This document shows, piece after piece, positions 1 through 10,153 of a DNA stretch of 35,040 nt (positions are counted from its first letter, which is position 1; the number at the start of each line of letters is the position of its first letter). Source of the stretch: Leptolyngbya sp. RL_3_1. GTDB lineage: Bacteria; Cyanobacteriota; Cyanobacteriia; Phormidesmidales; Phormidesmidaceae. The stretch spans positions 1 through 35,040 of the forward strand of contig JAAUQE010000006.1 of NCBI GenBank assembly GCA_012032425.1, in the 5' to 3' direction. The notes beneath the pieces were generated by a model. That model was not told where the DNA came from. It searched no databases and worked only from the letters and a program-made list of their open reading frames with translations. The position numbers and the translations under genes are program-made.

Positions 1-137
1 CTTCAGCGTACCGATGTAAGGTCGGCCCGTCACCTGGGCGGCGTGATCAGGTCAAGGGGCGGAGTTGATTCGGAACAGTTCCTAAACACCTTGTAGTTGT
101 CGCTGCTGCCCTCGTCCCATCAGCAATGACCCGCGCT

Positions 138-692
138 ATGTCTAAATCAGTCCTAACGCTGCTGTTAGCCCTAGTCTTGCAGGGGCTTTTGTTTGCCAAC
201 TTCGCATTTGCCTTTCAATACGGCATCTCGCTGCGGGGGGATGGTTTAGAAATCTTGTTGCTGGTGGCGACAGCCGTCGTCGGCATTTTGGCTCTGTTGC
301 GGGTGTCCTGGTCGCGCTGGCCAAGCTGGCTCCAAAGCCTCTATGTTCTCAACTGTATTAATCTGGTGCTCCTCCTATGGGTGGCGGTGCTGATGGGGTT
401 AGGCATCTATGCGGTTCGCCCCGTGGCAACCTTTAAGGCCCCTAGCGGCACCCAGATTATCCTCAAAAATCATGCTGGATTGTTGGGCTGTACCATTGAC
501 CCCTATCGGATTGAAGGGATTCTAGAGCGACGCATTGATCACAGAGAAAACGATACGTTTTGCCTCAATATCGCCACGCGAGATCAGATTGAGGCGGTGC
601 GTTGGAGTTCTGATGAGACCCAACTGATTTTGACCTTAAACCGAGACGGCACCATCAAAGATCACACCTTCGAGCTTGAGCCTTCAGACTAA
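138..692 (+). CDS. Hypothetical three-span membrane protein
   Basis: I do not recognise the family. Starting from the ATG at 138 the product is about 184 residues; an in-frame ATG at 126 would add four. It has three hydrophobic segments, roughly residues 5-27, 39-57 and 66-93. A soluble C-terminal part of about 85 residues follows, with two Cys (in GCTIDPY and TFCLNIA) and alternating polar and hydrophobic stretches that look like beta strands. This suggests a membrane-anchored small domain, but no catalytic motif is visible. There is no clear ribosome binding site at either start. The neighbouring toxin-antitoxin pair lies 90 bases downstream and gives no functional hint. Coding character looks good; function is unknown. 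Confidence 0.6.
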   Translation: MSKSVLTLLLALVLQGLLFANFAFAFQYGISLRGDGLEILLLVATAVVGILALLRVSWSRWPSWLQSLYVLNCINLVLLLWVAVLMGLGIYAVRPVATFKAPSGTQIILKNHAGLLGCTIDPYRIEGILERRIDHRENDTFCLNIATRDQIEAVRWSSDETQLILTLNRDGTIKDHTFELEPSD

Positions 693-782
693 TCCTGTTC
701 GGCATCAAGGCGCGGCAGAACCATTGAGAGCACTCTGCAAGACAGCCAGAAAAATGACAGCGCATATGCTATCGTCCACAGC

Positions 783-1205
783 ATGTCTGAAAAGATCGTC
801 ATTGATACCAGCGTGTTCATTAGTGCTCTGATTGGCCCCTCGGGTCCAAGTCGAGAGTTACTACGTCTGACGCTACAAGGGAGATTCTTGCCCCTTTTCA
901 CTACGACTTTGTTCTGTGAATACGAATCAGTCTGCCAACGTCAGGTCATTTTGGAACGATGTTCACTGGCGCAGGACGAGATCAAAGAACTAACAGAGGC
1001 GTTGCTCAGCGTCAGTCAATGGGTCACTGTTTACTACACATGGCGACCTAACCTAACCGACGAGGCTGACAATCATCTGATCGAGCTGGCAGTTGCAGGT
1101 AACGCGGAAATTATTGTGACAAATAATATCAAAGACTTCAAAAACGCAGAACTCCTGTTCCCCAATCTATCCATTGCAAAACCTGAAAACGTCATTAGGA
1201 GGTAA
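783..1205 (+). CDS. PIN-domain toxin (COG1569-like putative ribonuclease)
   Basis: A 140-residue PIN-domain protein, probably the RNase toxin of a type II toxin-antitoxin pair. The first beta strand carries VIDTS with the metal-binding Asp8. The C-terminal half carries DEADNHLIELA (Asp93/Asp96), then IIVTNN and KDF (Asp118), which is the usual spacing of PIN acidic residues and of the COG1569 'putative toxin component' family. The downstream ribbon-helix-helix gene begins 3 bases after the stop, and its AGGAGG ribosome binding site lies across the end of this gene, so the two are translationally linked. The order is toxin first, the reverse of most VapBC loci. RNase activity is inferred from the family. 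Confidence 0.85.
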   Translation: MSEKIVIDTSVFISALIGPSGPSRELLRLTLQGRFLPLFTTTLFCEYESVCQRQVILERCSLAQDEIKELTEALLSVSQWVTVYYTWRPNLTDEADNHLIELAVAGNAEIIVTNNIKDFKNAELLFPNLSIAKPENVIRR

Positions 1206-1208
1206 CCG

Positions 1209-1442
1209 ATGGCAACTTTGACGATTCGCATACCGGACGACAAACATGAACGATTGAAAGCTTTAGCCCTGAGTAGGGGCATTAGTGTAAACAAACTGAT
1301 GGAGGAGCTTTCTACATCAGCACTGGCAGAATTTGATGCCTATACACGATTCAAGGCAATGGCTGCTGTTGGTAATCCTGAAAGAGGACTCCAACTACTG
1401 GATAAGTTAGATGCTTTGGATGGTTCAAGAGAATCCAGTTGA
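1209..1442 (+). CDS. Ribbon-helix-helix antitoxin (HicB/CopG-like)
   Basis: A 77-residue protein starting MATLTIRIPDDKHERLKALA, a typical ribbon-helix-helix N-terminus: a short beta strand (TLTIRIP), then two helices with GISVNKLMEEL. Such proteins bind operator DNA as dimers and neutralise the partner toxin through their C-terminal tail. A strong AGGAGG site lies about 6 bases before the ATG, inside the last codons of the PIN gene, so the antitoxin should be translated well even though it is second in the operon. The C-terminal 40 residues (FKAMAAVGNPERGLQLLDKL onward) would be the toxin-binding region by analogy. The pairing is inferred from adjacency. Confidence 0.85.
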   Translation: MATLTIRIPDDKHERLKALALSRGISVNKLMEELSTSALAEFDAYTRFKAMAAVGNPERGLQLLDKLDALDGSRESS

Positions 1443-1539
1443 GCGCGATCGCAAATCTCGGCGCTGTCTTCCTAAGATTCGCCATGGCGACGGTCAAGCC
1501 TGCATGGCAGAATCATGAGGTACTTCTCCGCCTGTACCT

Positions 1540-4500
1540 ATGACGGCTACCCTCCCCACCCTCGACCGCCAATATGATCCCACCATCACTGAAGATAAGT
1601 GGCAGCAGGCATGGGAGGCCCGCCATGTCTTCAAGGCGGATCCCGATCATCCAGGGGAGCCCTTCTGCGTCGTCATCCCGCCGCCCAACGTCACCGGCAG
1701 CCTGCATATGGGCCACGCCTTTGAAAACGCGCTAATCGATACCCTGGTGCGGTATCAGCGGATGCGGGGTCGTAATACCCTCTGGTTGCCCGGAACCGAC
1801 CATGCCAGCATCGCGGTGCAAACCATTCTCGAAAAGCAATTGAAAGCCCAGGGGCAAACCCGCGAAGCGGTGGGACGGGAAACCTTTCTAGCGCGGGCGT
1901 GGGACTGGAAGGAAGAATCCGGGGGCACCATTGTCAATCAGCTCCGCAAGCTAGGGGTGTCTGTGGACTGGACCCGTGAGCGGTTCACCATGGATGCGGG
2001 TTTGTCCCAAGCGGTGCTCACCGCCTTTAACCGCCTGTATGCAGAGGGCTTGATTTACCGAGGCAACTACCTGGTGAACTGGTGCCCTGCCAGCCAGTCC
2101 GCCGTCTCTGACTTAGAGGTGGAACCCACGGAAGTGGACGGTCATCTGTGGCATTTCCGCTATCCCCTCACCGACGGCTCGGGCTACCTGGAAGTGGCCA
2201 CCACCCGCCCCGAAACCATGCTGGGGGATACGGCGGTGGCGGTGAATCCTGAGGACGATCGCTACACCCATTTAGTCGGTCAAACCCTGACCCTGCCGAT
2301 CATGGGCCGTGAAATTCCAGTGATTGCCGATGGCTATGTTGATCGGGAGTTTGGCACCGGCTGCGTCAAGGTCACCCCCGCCCACGACCCCAACGACTTT
2401 GCCATGGGCCAGCGCCAGTGATCTGCCGATGATCACCATCATGAATAAAGACGGCACCCTGAATGGTAATGCCGGTGAGTTTGAAGGGCTAGATCGATTT
2501 GACGCCCGTAAGGCGGTGGTGGCCCGCCTCGATGCAGATGGGTTCTTGGTCAAAACCGAGGACTATCGCCATGCGGTGCCCTATAGCGATCGCGGCAAGG
2601 TGCCCGTCGAGCCGCTGCTCTCCACCCAGTGGTTTGTGAAAATCAAGCCCTTGGCAGATAAAGCCCTGGACGCCCTCGATAACCACCAATCCCCCCGGTT
2701 TGTGCCGGAGCGCTGGACCAAGGTGTATCGCGATTGGCTGGTGAGCCTGCGGGACTGGTGCATTTCGCGGCAACTGTGGTGGGGTCACCAAATTCCCGCC
2801 TGGTATGCAGTGAGTGAGACCGGTGGGGCGATTACCGACACCACCCCCTTTGTGGTGGCGATGGATGAGCTGATGCGAGGGAGCAGGCGATCGCCAATTT
2901 GGCGAAGAGGTCATCCTAGAGCAAGATCCCGACGTGCTCGACACCTGGTTTTCATCTGGGTTATGGCCCTTTTCCACCCTGGGTTGGCCCGACGAAACCA
3001 CCCCCGACTTTCAAACCTACTACCCCACCAGGCACCCTGGTCACCGGCTTCGACATCATCTTTTTCTGGGTGGCCCGCATGACCATGATGGCGGGGCATT
3101 TCACCGACACCATGCCCTTCGAGACCGTCTATATCCATGGGCTGGTGCGGGATGAAAACAACCAGAAAATGTCCAAGTCAAAGGGCAACGGCATTGACCC
3201 CTTGGTGTTGATCAACAAGTACGGCACCGACGCCCTGCGCTATACCCTGATTCGAGAGGTGATGGGGGCGGGCCAAGATATTCGCCTGGAATACGATCGC
3301 ACCACCGATGAATCCACCTCGGTAGAAGCCTCTCGCAACTTCACCAATAAGCTCTGGAACGCCTCCCGGTTCGTGATGATGAACCTGGGGGGACAGACCC
3401 CGGCTCAGTTAGGGGAACCCGACCCGACCCAGCTAGAGCTGGCCGATCGCTGGATTTTGTCCCGCTTTAGCCAGGTGGTGCAGCGGGTTTGCCAAAACTG
3501 CGATCAATACGCCCTCGGGGAAGCCTCCAAAGAGCTGTACGAGTTTATTTGGGGGGATTTTTGCGACTGGTATATCGAGCTGGTCAAGCCTCGCTTTTAC
3601 GGAGAGGAGGACGCCAAGCGGGTGGCCCAACAAACCCTAGCCCTGGTGCTAGAGGGGATTCTGAAGCTGCTCCATCCCTTCATGCCCCACATCACCGAAG
3701 AGGTGTGGCATACCCTCACCCAAAGCGGCGACGATCAGTTCTTGGCCGTGCAGCCCTATCCCACGGTCAAACCCGAGCAGATTGACCCCGCTGTCGAAAC
3801 CCAATTCGATCTCCTGATTGGCACCATTCGCACCATCCGTAACCTCCGGGCCGAGGCAGGCATCAAACCCTCTCTCAAAATTGAGACGATTTTACAGTCC
3901 GACAACCCCAAAGAGCGGGATATTCTGCTGGCGACCCAGAACTACATTCAGGACTTGGGCAAAGTTGAGACCCTGACCATTCGCGGCGAAGCAGCTCCGG
4001 CTCCAGCCGCAGTTTCGGCTCCAGCCCTAGAGCCCACTGTGACCCCCAACCCTGGGCCTGAACCCGCCCCCCCGCAACCCCCGCCGTGGATTTAGAGCAG
4101 GTTGCTGCTGAATTCAGCGACTTCTGGGTGACCATGCGCCCGCTCCTAGAGGAGCCCCTGACCTACATCAAACAAGTCTTTGGGGCGGTGCGCCGTCCCG
4201 GCAAGACCCTTGTGATTGGCCTCGGGGCCTTGGTGGTGCTGAAACTGATTAGTGGCGTTTTGACAGGGCTGCATGGTGTGCCGCTGGTGGCCCCGACCCT
4301 GCGATTCGTGGGCATTGTCTACACCGTTTGGTTTGTCAAAGCAAACCTGCTGACGCCCACCGCTCGACAAGCCACCTGGGATCGGGTGAATGCTTGGCGC
4401 AGGGAGATCCTGGGCAAACCGGGCACGACCCCGCCCCGTCAGCCAGTAACCACAGCCCCACCGGCAACGACGTCAGTGAGTCCAGCCGTTAGCGAATCCA

Positions 4501-4805
4501 CCCCAGATCCCGAACCGGCCTCCGAACCGACCGCTGCGCCAGCGCCTAAGCTGTTTGCGGGGGTGGTGGGCACCGTCCAGGTGCTGATTCCCTTGACTGG
4601 CGTGGTGGATGTGGAGGCGCTGCGGGCCAAGCTTGAAAAAGATCTGGCCAAGCTGCAAGGGGAAATCAAGGCCCTGTCGGGGCGGCTCGGCAACCCTGGC
4701 TTCGTTGCCAAAGCCCCGGCGGATGTGGTGCAGGGGGCTCAGGATGCCTTAGCGGAAGCCCAAAAGCAAACGGAGATTCTGGAAGCCCGTTTGGCGATGC
4801 TATAG
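1540..4805 (+). CDS. valS: Valyl-tRNA synthetase with CAAD domain; five apparent frameshifts
   Basis: Charges tRNA-Val with valine. The HIGH-type motif is HMGH (residues 56-59, after PPPNVTGSL) and the KMSKS motif is at about 3166-3180. The editing domain carries [20 protein letters not shown], and the C-terminal coiled-coil arm is at about 4545-4802. Between the anticodon-binding region and that arm lies a cyanobacterial CAAD insert (about 4110-4400) with two hydrophobic helices ([19 protein letters not shown] and [18 protein letters not shown]), flanked by Pro/Ala/Glu-rich linkers. CAAD domains are known to attach cyanobacterial synthetases to thylakoid membranes. The frame breaks near 2418 (+1), 2869 (-1), 2902 (-1), 3030 (+1) and 4080 (-1, C-run). 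Correcting these gives one ORF of 1088 codons. All domains are intact, so sequence error is likelier than loss of this essential gene. pcyA follows after 11 bases. Confidence 0.93.
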
Positions 4806-4816
4806 CAACTGATATC

Positions 4817-5554
4817 ATGACCGTAATTTCCTCCGCTTCCTTACGCGCGCAACAGCATCCCATGGTTTGCCAAATGGCAAATCTGATTGAAGCCGTATGG
4901 CAACGGGATTTAGCGCTAGCGCCGTATCATTTGCCAGCGGATTTAGGGTACATCGAAGGCCGCTTAGAAGGGGAGCGGTTGCTGATTGAAAATGCTTGCT
5001 ACCAAACGCCCCAGTTTCGCAAGTTGCATCTGGAGTTGGCGCGGGTTGGACCCACCTTAGATATTCTGCACTGCGTGATGTTTCCGGACCCTGACTATGG
5101 GCTACCCATTTTTGGGTGTGATTTGGTCTGTGGTCGGGGCCAAGTCAATGCTGCCATTGTGGATCTGTCTCCGATTAGCGGCGATCGCAGCTTGCCAATG
5201 GCTTACCAAACTGGCTTAATGGCCTTACCGGCGGCTGAATTTAGTCAATACCGTGAGATTCCCCCCTGGGGCTATATTTTCTCCGAGGCCTGTCTGTTTG
5301 TGCGTCTAACTTCTGCTGCTGAGGAGCAGGCTTTTGTGCAGCGGGTGGCCGACTACTTGACTCTCCATTGCCAACAGGCGATCGCCCTTGCCCCTACCCC
5401 AGAGCGCCGCGCCGAAATCTTGTTAGGTCAAGGCCATTACTGCACCCAGCAACAGCAAAACGACAAAACCCGGCGGGTGCTCGAAAAGGCGTTTGGCGAT
5501 GCTTGGGCCGATCGCTATATGACCACCGTTTTATTTGACCAAGCGCCCGCCTGA
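4817..5554 (+). CDS. pcyA: Phycocyanobilin:ferredoxin oxidoreductase
   Basis: Reduces biliverdin IXalpha to phycocyanobilin with four electrons from ferredoxin, making the chromophore of phycobiliproteins and phytochromes. The 245-residue length is normal. The known catalytic residues of Synechocystis PcyA (Glu76, His88, Asp105) are present at a constant offset of three: Glu73 in LHLELA, His85 in ILHCVMFP and Asp102 in FGCDLV. The family signature [16 protein letters not shown] is complete. The gene is uninterrupted, begins 11 bases after valS and ends 4 bases before the preferred gmk start, so these three genes may be cotranscribed. Its presence shows that the host builds phycobilisomes, consistent with the CpcL-type linker further along the window. 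Confidence 0.96.
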   Translation: MTVISSASLRAQQHPMVCQMANLIEAVWQRDLALAPYHLPADLGYIEGRLEGERLLIENACYQTPQFRKLHLELARVGPTLDILHCVMFPDPDYGLPIFGCDLVCGRGQVNAAIVDLSPISGDRSLPMAYQTGLMALPAAEFSQYREIPPWGYIFSEACLFVRLTSAAEEQAFVQRVADYLTLHCQQAIALAPTPERRAEILLGQGHYCTQQQQNDKTRRVLEKAFGDAWADRYMTTVLFDQAPA

Positions 5555-5558
5555 GGCC

Positions 5559-6194
5559 ATGACGATGACCACTGCCCCTCCCGTGACCGCCCCCTCAACC
5601 CCGTCTGCCACTGGCCAGTTGGTTGTCCTCACTGGACCCAGCGGTGTGGGCAAGGGCACGCTGCTGAAGCGACTGCGACAGCGTCATCCCAACTTATATC
5701 TGTCAATCTCAGCGACGACCCGCCCGCCCCGTTCTGGTGAGGTGGACGGTCAGCAATATTACTTTTTAGACCGGGCGGCCTTCGAAGCGATGGTAGCCGC
5801 TGGAGATCTGCTGGAATGGGCGGAATATGCGGGTAATTATTACGGCACGCCTCGACACCCGGTCGAGCAGCAGATCCAAGCGGGTCAGACGGTGATCCTC
5901 GAAATTGAGCTAGAGGGGGCGCGCCAAGTTGCCCAAACCTTTCCCACCGCCCAGCGAATTTTTATTGCGCCGCCAGATCCCCAAGCCTTGGAGCATCGCC
6001 TCCGCCAGCGGGGCCAGGATGATGACGCCACCATTCGCCGTCGCTTGGAACGCGCCCAAGCTGAATTGGCGGCGATCGCTGAATTTGACCAGCAGATTAT
6101 CAACGATGATCTTGAAACCGCTGTAGGGGCCTTAGAAACCGCGATTTTTGGCCCAGTGCCGTCGCCCCCGGCTGAGACAGCCCCCCAGGACTGA
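5559..6194 (+). CDS. gmk: Guanylate kinase
   Basis: Phosphorylates GMP to GDP with ATP in purine nucleotide synthesis. The P-loop GPSGVGKGT follows a variable Pro/Ala/Thr-rich N-terminus. The GMP-binding region shows SATTRPPRSGEVDGQQYYF and the lid region carries RRRLERAQAELA, both characteristic. I prefer the ATG at 5559, just after the pcyA stop. A longer frame starts at 5535 inside pcyA and would add eight residues. The C-terminus ends in a Pro-rich tail beyond the usual kinase core. The guanylate kinase fold is complete and the gene is not frameshifted. Confidence 0.95.
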   Translation: MTMTTAPPVTAPSTPSATGQLVVLTGPSGVGKGTLLKRLRQRHPNLYLSISATTRPPRSGEVDGQQYYFLDRAAFEAMVAAGDLLEWAEYAGNYYGTPRHPVEQQIQAGQTVILEIELEGARQVAQTFPTAQRIFIAPPDPQALEHRLRQRGQDDDATIRRRLERAQAELAAIAEFDQQIINDDLETAVGALETAIFGPVPSPPAETAPQD

Positions 6195-6259
6195 AATCAG
6201 CGTGACGCCTTGCCTTGACCCAGCGCCCTTGCCCCTAATGCCCCCCTGCCCCCGCAACC

Positions 6260-7809
6260 GTGTTGGAACTGATGCCATCCGCTCCTAGTCAGCAATCTGA
6301 CCCGCAGCCCTGGTGGCCTTATCTCCATGGGGTGGCGGCGATTGGGTTATTTTTACGGCTCGTTGTGGCCTTAGGGTCGGATCAGATCAACCATCCCGAT
6401 GAGATTTTTCAGTATCTAGAGCAAGCCCACCGGATGGTGTTTGGCTATGGCTATATTCCTTGGGAATACCGGTTTGGTCTGCGGAGTCTGATCATCCCGA
6501 TCGCCCTCTCCCTACCGCTTCGGCTCCTCCAAGTCTTGCAGTTGGATCGGCCCGATATTTATATTCCGCTGATTAAAACAATCCTATGTGTAATTTCCAT
6601 CTCCCTCATCTACGGCCTGTATAGCCTCGGGCGGCAAACGGTTTCTGAATCGGTGGGGCGCATGGCCGCGATCATCGCTAGTTTTTGGCATGAATTAGTG
6701 GTGTTTGCCCATAAACCCACCCCTGAATGTCTGGCCACCTATCTGCTGATCGGAGCCTTAGTGTGCTTGGTCAATCGCCCGCAATGGCATCACTCGCGAT
6801 GGCATCTTTCATCCTGGACAGCGGTGGGACTCGGGGTGATGGCAGCAGGGGTAGTGGCGTTACGATTGCAATATGCCCCGGCGGTGTTGGTGCTGGGTCT
6901 GGCCATGGTGATTTTGTGGCGATCGCGCCCAGCTCAGATGGCTCTGGTGATCGCCACCTTTGGGCTCACCCTTATGGGGGTGGGCTATGTCGATTACCTG
7001 ACCTGGGGAATCTGGTTTGGCAGCTATTACAACAATTACCTATACAACCAGACCTATGGCATCAGCAGCCTGTTTGGGCGGGTCTTTTTCTCTACTATCT
7101 CGGTACGCTGATATTGTTTTCGGCGGGGGTGTTTCCCGCCACCATTGGTCTAGCGATCAAAAGGCGGGTGCCTTTTTGGGGCCTCTGGATCAGCCTTTTA
7201 GCCAGTATTTTGGTAGTCCATTCCTGGATTCCCAACAAGCAATACCGGTTTGTCTTTGCCGCCGTGCCGATTTGCATTCTGCTGACGGCGATCGCCTACG
7301 TGGCGCACCAAACCCCTCGTGGGAAAAAGTCGCAGCGCCCTGGAAAACTGGCTTGGTTTTTGGTGGCTTACTCCTGCCTAGGCATTCTGATCACCACGAT
7401 GCTGTTGAGCAAGCATCCGGTGCTGCAAGGGTATTTGTTTTTGTCACGACAGCCCCAGGTAGCAGCGGTTCTGGATCTGAAATCTGAATGGTATGAAACC
7501 GGAGGGTACTATTATTTTCACCAGGCGGCCCCGATCTATTTTCGTCAAGATTTAGCGGCGATCGCCCCCGCCGCCTATGGTGAATACGTCAGTAATATTC
7601 TCTGTCCCCATGACCAGGCCGTGATTCCGGGCTTTACTACGGTTAAAACCATTCGAAATATTGACATTCGCCGTAATAGCGCCCCGCCAGAACAATACCG
7701 ACAGTTGCCAGGGGACCCCTACCAACCCCAACAAGGGGGCGTAGACGGGGTTTTGCCCCAGCCTGTGTTTGATCCACCCTTGCAGCTTTTTCCACCCGCT
7801 GAGGGCTAG
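6260..7809 (+). CDS. GT22 (Alg9/GPI-type) mannosyltransferase-like membrane protein; one frameshift
   Basis: A polytopic membrane protein of about 516 residues after one correction. The first luminal loop carries the GT22-type signature NHPDEIFQYLEQAHRMVFGYG followed by IPWEYRFGLRS, as in Alg9/PIG-B-type dolichol-phosphate-mannose transferases. Many hydrophobic spans follow, then a C-terminal extramembrane region. The reading frame shifts near 7082: one missing G in the GGGCGGG run turns the frame ending TISVR into one continuing GLFLYYLGTLILF. Start candidates are GTG 6260 and ATG 6272. It probably transfers a sugar from a lipid carrier to an envelope glycan or lipid; donor and acceptor are unknown. 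The frameshift is more likely error than decay because both halves are well conserved. Confidence 0.8.
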
Positions 7810-7824
7810 CGCCCCCCCCATGCC

Positions 7825-9044
7825 ATGAAGCAATTCCTTCAAGATCTCCACCAGGAGCTGCGAGACAAGTACTTTACCAGTGGGCGACGGGTCTCCCCCC
7901 AAGCGCTCAAGTACATGGGCGATAGCTTGCAGGATGAGTCCACCCTGGATCGCAACTTTATCGTGCTGATTATTGGGTCCTGCATTATTGCCACCTTTGG
8001 GCTGATTGCCAACAGCGCGGCGGTGATTATTGGGGCGATGTTGATTGCCCCCTTAATGCTGCCGATCCGGGGCATTGCCTTTGGCATCCTCGAAGCGGAT
8101 GATGAGCTGGTCCGAGCCGGGTTTAAGGCCTTGGGCATCGGTACGGCGATCGCCATTCTGCTCTCCGCTGGCTTAGGCTTCTCCACCGGCATCGTGGCTG
8201 AATATGGGAGTGAAATCGCGGGGCGATCGCAGCCGACCCTGCTGGATCTGGGCATTGCCATTGCCGCTGGAGCCTTAGCCGGGTTTGCCAAAATCGAAAC
8301 CAAGCTCTCTAGCTCCCTTGCGGGAACCGCGATCTCGGTGGCCTTGATGCCGCCCCTTTGTGTCGTGGGTTTATGGCTCGCAAAGGGAAATTTTCAAGGG
8401 GCAGGGGGGCACTGCTGCTCTACATCACCAACTTGCTAGGCATTACCCTGGCTTGCATGGTGGCCTTTTGGTTGGCGGGGTACTCTCCCCTAATTCGCGC
8501 CCGTCGCCCCATTGAGATGACCCTACTGCTGACCAGTTTTCTGGTGATTCCCCTAGGGATCAGTACCTTTGAGCTGTGGCGACAAACCCATCTCGAAAGC
8601 AGTGTTCGTCGTGCCCTGCTAGACCGGACGATCACCTTCCAACGGCTGGAATTGGTGGACATGCAAACTGAGTGGCTCGGGGAAGTCCCGACGATCAACC
8701 TGGTGGTCTATGCCCGTGAGCCCGTCACACCCAAACAAGTCAGACTCCTAGAGGACTTTTTGGCGGCAGAAATGGGGCGATCGTTCCAACTGCAATTCCA
8801 GGTGAGTGATTTAGAAGCGGTTAACAATATCAGTGATTTTCAAGGGATTGCCGATGGCTTTATTCAGCCGTACCTGCCTGACTCGACGATGGAATCGGAA
8901 ACCCAACCGCCTCTGCTAGAAGACGTTTTAGAAGGGGAAACCCGTCTCGAAGGGGACGCGCCAACTCCTAATGGAGCCTTAGACCGTAGCAGCGGGGAGC
9001 AACCACCAAGGGCCTCAACCCCAACAGACGACGAACCCCCCTGA
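7825..9044 (+). CDS. DUF389 family membrane protein; one frameshift
   Basis: A member of the DUF389 (TIGR00341-like) family of unknown function, about 406 residues after correction. The recognisable block runs NFIVLIIGSCIIATFGLIAN, SAAVIIGAMLIAPLMLPIRG and continues with several Gly/Ala-rich membrane spans. A soluble C-terminal domain of about 150 residues (from TFELWRQTHLESSVRRALLD) ends in an acidic, Pro-rich tail. The frame breaks at about 8404, in a G-rich stretch, where adding one base joins GNFQGA to RGALLLYITNLLGITLA. The gene begins 15 bases after the mannosyltransferase-like gene and may be cotranscribed with it. Transport or sensing has been suggested for the family, but nothing here settles it. 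Confidence 0.85.
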
Positions 9045-9066
9045 GAGATCCCCTAACCGTCGCCAC

Positions 9067-9095
9067 AAAAAACCCCTAGCCCGGAGGCCAGGGGT
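9067..9095 (-). terminator. Rho-independent terminator, minus strand
   Basis: Read on the minus strand, ACCCCTGGCC, loop TCCG and GGCTAGGGGT form a 10-bp stem with one mismatch, followed by six T. It lies between the convergent DUF389 gene and the PPC-domain gene. It suits the latter, although it sits about 170 bases past that gene's stop. Confidence 0.7.
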
Positions 9096-9227
9096 CACAA
9101 TCAGGGTGCATCTACCATTCCAGTCTTCTGGGGCAACGAGGGCAATCCGGACAAATCCTGTCCTCCCAAGGAACGTTCTGCTCAGAAACAAAACCAGGAT
9201 TAACCGCTTACCTCGATCAGGCTGAAT

Positions 9228-9271
9228 CTAAACCACATCCAATGACGCGTTTGGATGTGGCCCAGGTTTAG
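9228..9271. other. Perfect hairpin at the 3' end of the PPC-domain gene
   Basis: A 10-bp perfect inverted repeat (CCACATCCAA / TTGGATGTGG) is enclosed by a second arm pair (CTAAACC / GGTTTAG) that includes the stop codon of the minus-strand gene. No T-run follows on either strand. A mRNA-stabilising or processing hairpin is more likely than a classic terminator. Confidence 0.55.
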
Positions 9272-10047
9272 AACGGGCCTTCAGGATAAACCCCAGTGCG
9301 GATAAACTCGGCCTGACTGGCAAAGGACTCGGCGGCGAACTCATCCCCTTGCTCAGCATAGAGACCGGACACCGTCTCTAAATCACTGACGACGTTGGCA
9401 CGCACCTCAGGGTCAAGGTCGTCGGGACCTTCAAAGAAGCGACCTTCAGCCTCCATAGCTTCATAAGCCTGACTAAAGTAGGCATCGACCCGACTCAGAT
9501 AAGCCTCAGGATTGGCTGGCTCCAACGCAATCAGGTTGGTAAACTCAGCGATCGCGGCATCGTAGTCGCCACTCATCAAGCTGGCTTGGGCCGATTCGTA
9601 GCCCACTTCGTAGGCGGTAGCGGGTCGGACCTCAATGTTATAGTTGCCCCCCTGCCCCGAATAGGAGCGCGCCACAATGGTGTAGTTACCGGTGGTGGGG
9701 ACTGAATAGATAATCCGGGAGTTGAGGGTGCCGCCCGAATCATCGTTAAACGCCACCTCCTGACCATCGGGACCCATCAGGGTGAGCACGGTGTCAAAGT
9801 CGGCGCTGTCCATCACAATGGCCAGCACTTGACCCGCTTCCGCCGCAAAGGCGTACTCGTCTTCGGCAGGCCGGAGTGTGCCCTGTTCTTGCAGAATGGC
9901 TTCGGCCTGCACCGCCGACCCAGGGGCAAAGACCATGGTGCCCGTCAGAGTTAGGGTTGCAGCCGCAAGGCCCATTAATTTTGAAATCGATTGTTCATAA
10001 CTTCTGTTGTCCTTAGCGCCGTCATAGCGAGATCGTTCTAGAGCCAT
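9268..10047 (-). CDS. Secreted protein with pre-peptidase C-terminal (PPC) domain and TPR-like repeats
   Basis: An exported protein of about 259 residues from the ATG at 10047 (an upstream ATG at 10077 adds ten). A hydrophobic signal (LMGLAAATLTLTGTMVF) ends near AVQAEA. Next is a PPC-type beta domain of about 90 residues: LRPAEDEYAFAAEAGQVLAI, LTLMGPDGQEVAFNDDSGG, then YTIVARSYSGQGGNYNIEV. The C-terminal half is helical and TPR-like (SGDYDAAIAEFTNLIALEPANPEAYLSR). PPC domains usually accompany secreted peptidases, but no protease domain is present here. It may be an extracytoplasmic binding protein; the partner is unknown. Two hairpins lie downstream. Confidence 0.75.
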   Translation of the reverse strand: MALERSRYDGAKDNRSYEQSISKLMGLAAATLTLTGTMVFAPGSAVQAEAILQEQGTLRPAEDEYAFAAEAGQVLAIVMDSADFDTVLTLMGPDGQEVAFNDDSGGTLNSRIIYSVPTTGNYTIVARSYSGQGGNYNIEVRPATAYEVGYESAQASLMSGDYDAAIAEFTNLIALEPANPEAYLSRVDAYFSQAYEAMEAEGRFFEGPDDLDPEVRANVVSDLETVSGLYAEQGDEFAAESFASQAEFIRTGVYPEGPF

Positions 10048-10153
10048 ACTGCCCCAGCCAAAGGGCTGGCAGTACATGTCCGGGTGGAGTCACCTCTGTG
10101 ATTAGGATCTTCGCGCTGCTTGCATCCCATTCCAGAGGAATTTGATTTCATTT

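Noticed and set aside
2400-4100. Programmed frameshifting in valS
   Set aside because: Five shifts in both directions without slippery heptamers or downstream structures do not fit programmed recoding; sequence error explains them better.
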